A stretch of 64,000 nt of DNA, taken from Cryptomeria japonica (Eukaryota; Streptophyta; Pinopsida; Cupressales; Cupressaceae). Position numbers and translations under genes: made by a program. The stretch's first letter is position 1, and every line of letters starts with the position of its first letter. Positions 11,200-21,424 of the stretch are shown here, in pieces. Under the pieces are notes generated by a model. It saw nothing but the letters and a program-made list of their open reading frames with translations, made no database searches and was not told the origin of the DNA. The stretch is taken from contig NC_081406.1 of assembly GCF_030272615.1 (NCBI RefSeq), positions 234,476,396 to 234,540,395 of the forward strand, read 5' to 3'.

Positions 11200-12922
11200 T
11201 CCTTATCATCCATATGGACATAGTAGTGTTATATATTACTCAAAATTTCATCTTTATTGATTTGACCAATCAACTCAGCAACTAAAAGAGGAGGAATGAC
11301 TTTAATACTCTTACCAGATTCTAGAGAAATATCTACATCTAATTTCTTCTTCTTGCCGAGAGTAAAAGTAGACTCCTTAACCAATTTCCTCTTCTCTGTG
11401 GGCTTCCTCTCCTTTGAAATTTTCTTTGGTTTTGTCAGAGGGGTAACCTTTACTTTCTACTTCTTTACTTCCTCATCCTTCTTCCTTGGTATCTTGATAA
11501 AAAATTTAAGAATTTGTTAAGGCACAACATCAGTGTCAGAACTGGATGTAACATGGGCAATATAAGTCTCCAATTTCTTCCTCTTTACTACACCCTTGTC
11601 AGTTTTTTCTACTAGTGGAGCCAACACTATTGCCAAAGATGGCCCTTCAGCTAGTCCAATAATTTTCTTTATCTTAGTAGACATCTTCTGCACAGCTTCC
11701 CGAATCTTCTTGATATTTCCTTCCCTTTTCTTCTTATTGAATCCAATTTTAACTTTATTTTCTTTTTTCTTAGTAGTCCCAAAGGTTTTCTCTGTTTCAT
11801 CTGTTGGGGCATCAATACGAGTCCTGGCATACAAGTCCAAGATCTCAACATCTACCTCATAGACCATCTCAATTATCTAGATCTTCCTAGGTTGTATTGT
11901 CTCCATCAGTGTTTCATCCTTTTTCACCATAAAATAGATTTCAGTTGAGTACTTATCTACAATATGTTTTGGAACTCTTTCTCTCTTCTTCATTTCCTTC
12001 TAGAATGATTTGAAATAACCCCAAAGAATGGAGTCCCTATCCTTTTCTTGTCCCATATTCCTTATAGCATCTTTGATTTTTTTTCTACCAGTATATTAAA
12101 TGCCCATTGAGGCTTACCAATTATGGGTAATTCATTTAGAAAGAAAAGCATTAAACAAACAACAAGGTTTCCATACCGGAAAGTACCTTTCTTCTCACCC
12201 TTAATCCTCCCTAAGTTTAAAATCAACTCATCACACATGCATTGAGATAGATCTATCTTTTCATTTTCGTTAATCATTTTATGAGCATAGAAAATGCATG
12301 AACTGGAAATAGAGTTTAACCAATTTGATTGGGTTACCTTGTAACCAATGATCATGCTTGCAAATTGAACTTATTTGTCTCTAATAGTACTTATTCTCAT
12401 GGACTGGTTGTCAGATGTTGCACTAGTTAACGTTTCCACCTCATTGTTAGATATCTTCTTCCTTCTAGGGGTAAGAACAGTCTGGGGTAAACCAGTGATC
12501 GCACAAATAACCTCCTTGGTGATCTTGTGGGGCCGATCTAGCCATATGAATTTTCCATGGACTCAGCTTAGTGCATACGAGATCAATTCCTCCTCAAATT
12601 TTCGCATCTCCAAAATGTCGATAAAACCTTGATCCTTCAGAATTTGAAATTTTGGTTTCATCAACCCATCCTAGTTCAACAAAGTGCCAATATACATGTT
12701 CTTGATCTCAATAGAACGCAAATCATCCAAAGTATTGTGAACATATGCACAAACATGTTCGACATACAAAACTCCTTCAGGAACCCTAGAAAATGCACCA
12801 ACCGAATCATTGACCTTCGTAATCTAAGGGCATTGCTTGAAAACAAGGCATGGACGGTCGTTGATGTCGATAACAACAAGGATATCCATACCTACAAGAG
12901 TGAAAGATGATCTAGTAGCCAT
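11200..12922 (-). pseudogene. Decayed ORF of an unnamed transposon protein
   Basis: An ATG at 12922-12920 (minus strand) opens a reading that stays in one frame to about 12,060, interrupted by several stops of the kind produced by C-to-T change. Visible blocks are GMDILVVIDINDRPCLVFK, HGKFIWLDRPHKITKEVICA followed by ITGLP, and NELPIIGKPQWAFNIL. A lysine-rich stretch follows in a shifted frame at 11517-11867 (IGFNKKKREGNIKKIRE). I do not know the family by name. The tryptophan plus 'RPxKITKEVIxxITGLP' pattern resembles extra ORFs carried by plant retrotransposons rather than a host enzyme. An AGGGGGAGA tract lies just upstream on the same strand at 13279-13287, consistent with a Sirevirus-type element carrying an ORF beyond pol. 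Confidence 0.5.
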
Positions 12923-13278
12923 TTCAAACAAAGATAGCTCGAAAAAAAATTAAATACCTCACAACCTTCGTCAATGAAAGTTCTTGAAAATATGTTGTGA
13001 ATGCATTGGAATTCGTTTGAAATGATTTTGATCGCCTTGAATTGCCTTGAAATCACTTTGTTTCACTTTGAATGTAGTGTGAATGAGAATGAACCAACAT
13101 TTGCTTTTTATTCAGAAAAAACCCTAATTTCTCATTGACATTAATGCATGCTGGTATATCATACTAGATACAAAATCCATCATCTCATCACCAGTGAATC
13201 TGGAGACTATCTTCACCAAGATCTGAAACAGGCTTTTAGATCTCTACCAGTGGTAATGCAAGATTCCTCATTAATTTG

Positions 13279-13287
13279 TCTCCCCCT
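13279..13287 (-). other. PPT-like tract
   Basis: Reads AGGGGGAGA on the minus strand, like the duplicated Sirevirus PPTs elsewhere in this window. It lies about 360 bp upstream (minus strand) of the decayed ORF start at 12922. No LTR start follows directly, so it would be an internal PPT copy. Confidence 0.35.
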
Positions 13288-13329
13288 AAGGCTAATGCCT
13301 TAGTAACCGGATAAGTTTCCTATTGGTGT

Positions 13330-15140
13330 AGGTGTTGGAACCCTAAAATTTGAAAATTTAAGAGTTATAGATTCATGCCAAAAAGCAGATTTCTCAATGC
13401 AATTGTATGCACTACCTATGACCAGCTCCTGAAAACCTATGAACACATTAAGAGGTCAATTTCTAGATATGTATATGTATTCAAAAGTTGAATTTTTAGG
13501 TACACCCTTCTGAACCATAATTTTTTTTATCTGAGTGTAATTATGTTAAACTAATGATTTCTTTGCATTTAGTATACATTCAAGCACTACCATGTCAAAT
13601 TTTAGAGCCTTATGATATTATTTACTATATCATTTTCAAGTAAATTTAAATAAGTCCATTATGTATGATTTTAAATTTTCTTTAAATAATGGCATTTGGA
13701 TATTAACGGTTCTCTTTCTTGTAGGATCATTACACTAAGCCAACCATTTCCTTGAAATGATTATGATTCATTCAACCTAATGCATAATTTTGGAACCATA
13801 TGTGTTCATCTCATATAGAGTCATTTTATTCACGTCTTATTTTAATTTTTCCTACATAAAATTATTAATTTTGATATATTAATTTAGATATTATTTTTCT
13901 TTAAATTAATATCATATTGTTATAACATATTCATTTATTTGTGTTATAAGATTTCAAATGAATTTTTTTTATTAACACAAATTTTTAATTAGCATTGATG
14001 TGTTATATGCAGGATTACTATAAAAGTAAATAAAAGTTTATTTTCAAGAGGGTAAAATATGAATTCTCGGATTTCAATTTTTACAAAATATATAACAAGT
14101 TATATGGAGAGCCTATTTTGTAAATATTTTAAAATAAAATATTTAATATATACTCCCACCCACCCCTAGAAACATTGTTACGAATCATCTGGATCGAGTA
14201 TTGGATAGGGGCTTCAAAATGAAAAGTTGGTTCAATTTGTCCTTGTGACTCTGAAATCGATAATCAGGAGTGCTTGCTCAAATGGCTCCTCTCTGGTGTT
14301 GGTTGGGTGGTTGGACAAAGGTTGTTCCCGGGTGGGTGTATAGTGCTCTATACAATGGTATTATGTATAAAAGACCTAATTAACAAGTTGACTGCCACTT
14401 CTCAAAGAGGGGTTGTGGGAAGGTAAATACACTTCCATTCTCTCAACAACAGAAACTCATACAACCAGCATTATCCAAATTTTCTAGTGATCGGGAGGCT
14501 GGAAGGATGGATAGCTCAAGACCATTGGATCATCACCTAGGGGTGTAGGAAGGGTAGGCTAGCCCAAAGTTAATTGTATTTGTTTCTCTGGAAGTTAGAT
14601 GTCATTGACCCAAGGAGGGATTTATAGCGGTGAAGATAGGAGGGAGGGACCTAACTAGATTGTTCAGAATTTTGGAAGGGACCCATACTTCATTAACGAC
14701 GCAAGGTGGGGTCCGATGGGTAAAACCCCTCAGGTATCGGCATAGGTGTTTTTGGCCTTCCCTAATCACCTAATGAGGGATTCTCGCCTATGGCACTCAT
14801 GAGTTATCCACAACAGTTCCATGGGAAAATGCAAAAGTCCAGTTGTCAGATCCAACAAAATATCAATCCATTATAGATGCAGAATGGAATAGTATAAATT
14901 GGATGAATGTGTTATAGCTGGAGCATTTACAAATTTGAGTTTTAATAGAGGACATAGATAGATACTAGATTTCTTGGGAACAAGTTCATGGTGCATGAGC
15001 TTATTCGAGGCAAGTTTTGTCCATATATTCTCTTGATAATTCCAAGAAATATCCAATACAATGGAGCAAAATTATGTGCTTTGGTTTTATGCTTTTAGAA
15101 TTTTCAAATAGTTCTCAGAAAAACAAAATTTAATAATGAG
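13330..15140. other. No gene; includes a GC-richer patch
   Basis: The left part to about 14,160 is very AT-rich and featureless. The block 14,170-14,860 is clearly richer in G and C than its surroundings and reads like degraded coding or LTR sequence, but I could not assign it in any frame. The minus ORF at 14871-15056 has no recognisable domain. Confidence 0.4.
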
Positions 15141-15149
15141 CTTGATAGC

Positions 15150-15476
15150 ACGAAGAAGCATGCACCGAGCAAGTACTCATATGTGGGGACCTTCATGGTC
15201 AATTTCATGATCTAAGAGAACTTTTCTGAATTAAGGGAAAGTGTCTAAACACCAATTACTTATCATGGGTGATCATGTTGATCATGGATATTATTCGGTT
15301 GAAGTTGTCACTCTTCTAGTAGCATTGAAGATTTGTTATCCTCAACGAATCACAATCCTAAGAGGAAACCATGAGAGTCGCCAAACTACACAAATACATG
15401 GATTCTATGAGGAGTGCTTGTAGAAGTATGGGAATGGTTATCTCACTCTTTGGGATTTGCTGAAGTAAAAAGTAGC
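15150..15476 (+). pseudogene. PP2A-type phosphatase catalytic fragment, broken
   Basis: Matches the metal-binding core of the PP2A/PP4/PP6 serine/threonine phosphatase catalytic subunit. First comes LICGDLHGQFHDL, corresponding to the GDxHG motif, then a stop in place of the next residue. A shift of frame near 15,258 leads to [20 protein letters not shown] (family GDxVDRG; the Arg is His here), and then [20 protein letters not shown] (GNHE motif intact) up to EECL-stop-KYGNG. In-frame stops and the frameshift make it a pseudogene. About 105 codons remain of a roughly 310-residue protein. No intron is visible inside this piece, but it is too short to tell a processed copy from a captured exon. 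No retrotransposon coding surrounds it directly. Confidence 0.88.
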
Positions 15477-15479
15477 CAA

Positions 15480-17672
15480 AGTAATTTCATGGGAGCACTC
15501 TTCACTGATAGCCAAAGTTACCCCTATAAAGACATGGGAGATATCATAATTTCATTTTAAGTCATTGGGCATCGGGGTAATAAAAAAATACCTACCCCAA
15601 TAGTGGAGAGCTATGTCGATGGATAACCAACTATTGAGATAAATTAGTTATATTCCCTTGGCACATATTGCACAGGAAGTATTTTCTACCCTAAGGTTTT
15701 GAAATAATATTTTACTTTGCAAAAAGTAAATTATTATATTTTCCTATTTTGGGTACAATATTTATAATTTTTTTTTTATAATGTATTGTAAAAGAACCGT
15801 GTTTTTTATCAAAAGGGAAATATATTTACATAGGCTCTTCCTACCTTAAGTTTTGATGCATGGTGAAATGATGACTTAAATGAACTTTACTATATTATGA
15901 TTCTCATCTTTCATTATTTTCATATGAATAATTTGATGTATTTCGAGACCAAAGGTGAGTTTCTCATCGAGTATCAACATTACTTAAAATGCACTACCCC
16001 GATGAGTGGAGTTACCCCGAGGAGCATTGCATAAGGGGAAAATGTCATCAGGCATTGGCACAACTTAAAATGCACTTCCCTGATAATGCATAGTTGCCCC
16101 CATGAGCTTAAGGATACTATAACAGAGAATTATATTTCTTAAGTTTGCATATATAGTAAGTATCTTTTACCTAAGAAATTTAATAGAATATTATATTTTC
16201 ATAATGTTTTTTACCATTCATGTAAATACCATAGAAAAGGGAAAAGTTATTATTTTTCACATTTAAAGTTATTATGATCTTTGAATTATCTTTTGAAAAG
16301 GAAATATTTTATCATAAGGAGGAATTACATTTATAAATGCCTTTTGACAATAATGAATAACATTTGATTATCAAATGGTTGATATTTTCTTTCATCAAAT
16401 ATATTTATCCTATGTAAATAAATTGAGCATATGCATTAGGGTAAATAATTTATATCATATGGATAATGATTTGATTGGTTTTTTGCAAGTGTATATTTCA
16501 TATGATAAAATATTTCCAAAAGAATTGAAGTTGCCCTAAAAGGTGAAAATGTATTCTTATCACGTTATTGGAATATTTATCCACGGATATCATTTTCAAA
16601 AGAGAAGTATATTCTTTTATGAATCATATTAGATATGATATCTTTCACCTTATGTTATTATTTGAAAATCTATACTAGGGTAGCTTAATATTTTTCAAAA
16701 GGGTTGAAATACTTTGATTACTCTGACCAAGTATTTACATGCAAGAAAAGGTTATTAATTTTTCAAAGTAAAACCCTAATCAAGGGTAGAATATGATTAA
16801 TTCTTAAATCAAGGAATTTGATTGGCTTATCTTATGTGCAGGAGATCTTTGGGTGATAATGAATATTTAAATATTTGCACGATCAAGCCAAGGAACTTTA
16901 TCAAGGCAGAAAATAAAAGAACATTATTAAAGCATTTATTTAGTATGTATTTTAGGGTTTTCATTTGTAATTATTTCTTAAACCAAAGGGCGTGTCCTTT
17001 GGGAATGAAACTATTTGCAACTATCCCTTATGTTTATTAAAGGGAAGTCACACAAAACAGTGACAGAACAACAAGAAAGACTACTATTTTCCAAATTGTC
17101 TATTGGAACTAGCAGTGTTATGTAAAACAGGTCTCTAGAAATGAAAATCCATTTTGTGCAAGCAAGTTTATCATGAAGTACCTATGAGTCTGCAGTTTTT
17201 GTATACCCATTGTTCCAAAAATTAATATAGAATATTTGTTATCTTTATCTTCAAATCATTTCATGTTATATGATGTTGATGAGTTAAAATCCTTTGGATA
17301 AATCAGAATAATGTTTGTTGCAGTGTTTTATCACTTGTTGTTATATAGATAACATAATTATTGTTCTTATAACATACATTGAAGTCATTGTAGTGATGGT
17401 CTTGCATACTTGTGAGTTCTCTCAAACTATCTCTAGGGATCACAAATATTTATCCATTAAGTAACATGTAAATTGTCAGATAAGGCATTGGTCTGTTATT
17501 AGTTTTCTGTGAGTAAATTTGGTGTGCACAAAGTTATCACCAGAGAAAAATATTACTAGTTTCTACTAGCATTGTTCTTTCATTATTACTCAAGGTTCCA
17601 ATAGCATTCTTCTATGAGCTTTGTTCGTTATCAATTATATTCAAGTTTTTCAGACTAAAATAAGTTAAAAGC
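15480..17672. other. No gene; AT-rich, weak repeats
   Basis: A phrase containing 'ttaaaatgcact' plus 'ccccgat' or 'ccctgat' occurs at about 15,990 and again about 80 bp later, with a related piece near 15,560, suggesting an old short tandem repeat. The ORF at 16822-17040 has no domain. The last five bases (AAAGC, 17668-17672) are the left TSD of the next element. Confidence 0.45.
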
Positions 17673-18856
17673 TGTAGCGTCCTAAAATTGCGACACTTGC
17701 AATTTCGACTACATTTGGGTCTTCACAATGGCGGCGCAACATGGAACCTGAATGGAGACCCCGAAACTTGTTCATGACATCAAAAACTGCATTTTTCAGC
17801 ACCCTGGCCTGATCCTCCTTGCACCCTGCTATCCCTGGAGGTGGGACCATGGCGCCCAACACCCTGGTCCCTGGCCCTATTTTGGGCCCGGTCTCTTTTG
17901 GGGCATCGGGTCTTTAAGTTTGCAAATTGGAAAATATTGTTTCTAGGTCGGCCTAAGGTCGGGAAAATCAGTCTATCATCCCTAATTGACAAGTATATAA
18001 ACTTTGTTTCCTCTCCCATTTTGAGGAGGAAGGACATATGTGAGCAAGGCGCGAAAGCGATATTCAAACATTCAAGCATTCAAGCATTCCTTCAAGCAAT
18101 TGAGCATTCTAAGTCTCCATTCAAGGCTAAGTGTTGCATTCAAGACAAGGATTCAACCATTGAAGAGGAGATCACATACAACATACTACATACATTACAC
18201 CTTCGCATGTAAGAATACAAACATTCTTACAACAAGGTATCAGTACTTGTTTACATTACAAACATTTACATTTACAACATTCTCATTTCTTGGTTAATTC
18301 CAAAACTGGGGTTTGACCTAAAGGCAAACCCCTCATCCCTAACCCCCCAATCATCCTCTCTTTTCTGTGTGTAGGTTGTAGGTACGCGGCTATAATTGAA
18401 GATCTGGAATCCTTGTGCAGAGACGAACAGATCCGCCTTCGTTTCGCAGATTTTTCGGAGGACCGTGTGCATGCCGAGCGCCATCGTCCCGTCAACTTTC
18501 GCTCAAATTTGCAGAACAGCACCGTCTCGACATTTTACTACTAATTCCAGGTCCGCAGCTTCATCCCATATCCCTATCTCTATTTTTAAGCGAATCTTTC
18601 CTACTTTACATGCATTCCTAGTTCAATCTTTCTATCTACATTCTTTACAAAAGAGGGTATCCTTGCTATCACAACCCTTGAAACTCATTTAGAATCCAAT
18701 CTTGCATTGTGTGGGATTGGATCTTGTGGGTTTCAACCCCTCTTTTGAATGTAAAGTCTCCCCTAAGTGAAAACCATCAACCCTAGTGACTCTCCCTTCT
18801 CTCTCCTTGGAGTTGGGGAGGGGAGAACGACTAGGGTTCAATTTTTCCGCTTTACA
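17673..18856 (+). repeat. 5' LTR of the gag-protease element
   Basis: Starts TGTAGCGTCC and ends GCTTTACA. A TATA box (TATATAA) lies at 17994-18000, so transcription should start near 18,025. Upstream, GGGACCA (17843-17849) and TGGTCCC (17865-17871) form a perfect 7-bp inverted repeat. Downstream in R/U5 the phrase GAGGACCGTGTGC (18458-18470) is the same one repeated twice in the leader. The 98-, 99- and 123-codon ORFs in this LTR recur in the 3' LTR but show no domain. Confidence 0.93.
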
Positions 18857-18859
18857 TTT

Positions 18860-18876
18860 TGGTGAACCCAACGTGA
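18860..18876 (+). other. Primer-binding site
   Basis: TGGTGAACCCAACGTGA begins three bases after the LTR end, the usual place for the site where a tRNA 3' end primes minus-strand DNA. The leading TGG matches the CCA tail of a tRNA. I cannot say which tRNA. The decayed element at 29-31 kb has a close version in the same position, so the site is conserved in the family. Confidence 0.7.
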
Positions 18877-20039
18877 ACATCCTCATTCTGATTATTCATG
18901 GTTAGATCTGAAAAATTTGCTTCCTTAATTACATTTTCATGTTTGATCTTTTGCAAATTTTAGAGGTTGATTGCATAAAAAACCCTAAAATTTTCTTTTT
19001 AGTAATTAAACTTGTGAAATGTTTAATTGTTAATGCTTGTTTCAGATCTACCCTTCTATTGCAAATTGTCAATTCATATTTGTGCTTTAATTCTGAAAAT
19101 TAAGTGGTTAAATGTCAAAACCCTAATTTTTTAAACCTTCTTGATTCAACCTTTGACTGATAATTTCACTGATCAAAACACTTCCAAATCAGCTGTAACT
19201 TTGGATTCCGCAACAAAATCACAATATCTTTCATCTCTGAAAATTTGGAAAAAAGTTCCGAGGACCGTGTGCACCCCGAGCGCCATCGTCCCCGACATTT
19301 TTTCCGAAATTTTGGGAGCTAGATCTTACTGTATTTTTCTGCTAAAATCCAAAATTTTGGCTGATTTTATCAAATTTAACACTTTCAAAATTAAAGTCAA
19401 AGTTGGTCTAGCGATTGCTTGGATTGAGGCTTCTAATCATTCAAAAATCATTGAAATTGAAATTCCTATCAAAATTGTGTTTCTTACAGTCCTAAATCTG
19501 AAAAGTGTGTTGGCATTCATTCGAAATTTCAGTGCTTTATTCAAATTTTTGCAGTTTGTGACTTTTGAAATTAAGTGTTTAATTGCAGCAACCTTGATTT
19601 CCACTTTCAAATTTGAATTTTGCATGAAATCGAGTCAACTTTTAAATTTCAAAGCCTGCATTGCTTTCAGTATTCCCTCTAAAATCATAAAATTCAAAAT
19701 TTTAGTTTCCCTCTCTTTTTCAAAATTCAAATTTTACATTTTTCAACAATCTTGGTAGGGTTCAATTTTGAGATTGCAACTTTAATTTGGCCTATCTACA
19801 GATCATAAAATCACTCAATTTTTTCAGATTAGCTTTAAAATCATCATAACTTTCATCCCTGAAAATTTCAAAAAAATTTGCGAGGACCGTGTGCACTCCG
19901 TTCGCCACGGTCCCGGACATTTTTTCCGAAATTTCGGGAGATTGTCCTGATTGTATTTAACAGCTTAAATCTAGGAGATTGGCTGATTTTATTGAAATTT
20001 GCTACCTCTAAAATTCAAAATCTTCTCTCTCTTTAGTGC
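18877..20039 (+). repeat. Leader with repeated GGACCGTG block
   Basis: A unit of about 150-180 bp occurs twice, near 19,185-19,395 and 19,825-20,010. Each copy has 'ctttcatc(t/c)ctgaaaattt', then GAGGACCGTGTGCAC, then CATTTTTTCCGAAATTT, then 'ggctgatttta'. The GAGGACCGTG core is also in the LTR. In the second copy GGACCGTG (19884-19891) pairs perfectly with CACGGTCC (19906-19913). The intervening DNA is AT-rich and its 205-codon ORF (19141-19758, TTG start) looks like low-complexity sequence. A packaging, dimerisation or translation role is possible but is inference. Confidence 0.7.
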
Positions 20040-21422
20040 ATGAGTTTTACAACAATAAGCCCTACTTACACTATTCTCGTTAGACGAAGCCTTAGAATTA
20101 AGTCTTTCCAAGGTGTAATTACCGAGGAGATGGAACCTAATTTGAATGGCCTTTTTAATGAGGACATGGGTAATTCCTCTAATCCTCTTAATGATGAAGA
20201 AGCTCTCCATGAGGTTTCTGTAGAACAACTTTCAAAATTGGATAACCAATTTGATGATTTTCGACAATGGATGTCTCAAGAATACCCTGATAGTGAAGCT
20301 CTTTCGTTAATTGAGGGTCTAAAATGTATGGTTCAAAGTGATAAGAATGGAATTGATATTTTGCGTGGTATTGCACACATTGTGGATTCGAATGTGATGC
20401 CTATGAAGAGTTGTGCCGAAACTTTGGGTTATACACAACCTCCTACTCAAGTTAATCATTCTATTCCTTTGACAACTCCTATTGCTAGTATACCTACTTT
20501 TACATCAAACATAATGACTACTTCAACACAAGACATTCCTCCTATGATCACCAGTCATGGGGGCAATCCCTCTTCTTCAATCAACCCTCTTTCTTCAATC
20601 AATCCAACTTCTTCATTCATTCCTTCAATAAGTGTTCCTATTATATCACCACAAATGAACATGACGCAAGGGGGCAATTCGTTTAATCATTCCATTCCTC
20701 CTTGTAGTGTTCCTCCTTTCCAATCATCTCCTATGACTAACTATCATAGTGTCCCACCACCTTACTCTCTACCTTCTTTCAATAACATAACACCTCCATC
20801 ACAATCTAACACGTCTAATATGAACTCTTCGACTGAAGCGACCATTAACAATCTTGCACAAACTGTCTCTTCTTTACAGCAACAAATTGCCTCTATGAAT
20901 CAATCTAAGTTTAGCGTGCCCACATTTGATGTTGCGAGCCCACTGTCTCTTGACATTGTTCGAGCTATTCCCCCTAAACATGTTGAAATTCCGCATTTGG
21001 AGCTTTATAATGGTAAGGGTGATCCTCTAACACATGTTAAGACCTTTCAAACAATATGTACCGATTTTACTTATGACCAAAGGTTGCTTGCAAAACTGTT
21101 TACTAGAACATTAAGAGATAAAGCCCTACAATGGTATTGCTCATTGCCTTCTTATTCTATTTCTTCTTTCGAACAACTTGCAAATGCTTTTATTCAACAA
21201 TTTCAAAACAATATAAGTCCTAAGGTTACTTTGATTGATTTAATGCATTGTAAACAAGGTGTTAAAGAAAAAGTGACTGATTTCATTGGTAGATATAAGC
21301 ATTTGTATGCTCAAATTTCTTTTCCAGTGCCTGACAATGATATTCAAAGAATCTTTATTTCTAATTTACAAAAATATATTAGGGAAAAACTCCTGTTTTC
21401 TGAGTTTACTTCTTTCCAATAG
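20040..21422 (+). CDS. gag: Tat-like gag, ends at premature stop
   Basis: 460 codons from the first ATG after the leader. The N-terminal 130 residues are acidic. Residues about 135-290 are Pro/Ser/Thr/Asn-rich. Then comes the retrotransposon gag domain (about 305-460): HLELYNGKGDPLTHV, LFTRTLRDKALQWY and VTDFIGRYKHLYAQI are typical Tat-type blocks. Gag would form the particle that packages the element RNA. The stop TAG (21420-21422) falls inside the domain where the related minus-strand copy near 29.6 kb continues, so it looks like a CAG-to-TAG mutation. The downstream residues LCATLHNYQL continue in the same frame past the stop. A second break, a one-base frame change, lies near 21,460-21,475 before the next ORF takes over. 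Confidence 0.88.
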   Translation: MSFTTISPTYTILVRRSLRIKSFQGVITEEMEPNLNGLFNEDMGNSSNPLNDEEALHEVSVEQLSKLDNQFDDFRQWMSQEYPDSEALSLIEGLKCMVQSDKNGIDILRGIAHIVDSNVMPMKSCAETLGYTQPPTQVNHSIPLTTPIASIPTFTSNIMTTSTQDIPPMITSHGGNPSSSINPLSSINPTSSFIPSISVPIISPQMNMTQGGNSFNHSIPPCSVPPFQSSPMTNYHSVPPPYSLPSFNNITPPSQSNTSNMNSSTEATINNLAQTVSSLQQQIASMNQSKFSVPTFDVASPLSLDIVRAIPPKHVEIPHLELYNGKGDPLTHVKTFQTICTDFTYDQRLLAKLFTRTLRDKALQWYCSLPSYSISSFEQLANAFIQQFQNNISPKVTLIDLMHCKQGVKEKVTDFIGRYKHLYAQISFPVPDNDIQRIFISNLQKYIREKLLFSEFTSFQ

Positions 21423-21424
21423 TT

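Noticed and set aside
19141-19758. 205-codon ORF between PBS and gag
   Set aside because: TTG start, composition of F, K, I, S from AT-rich leader, no domain. It spans one leader repeat but the second repeat copy does not preserve the frame.
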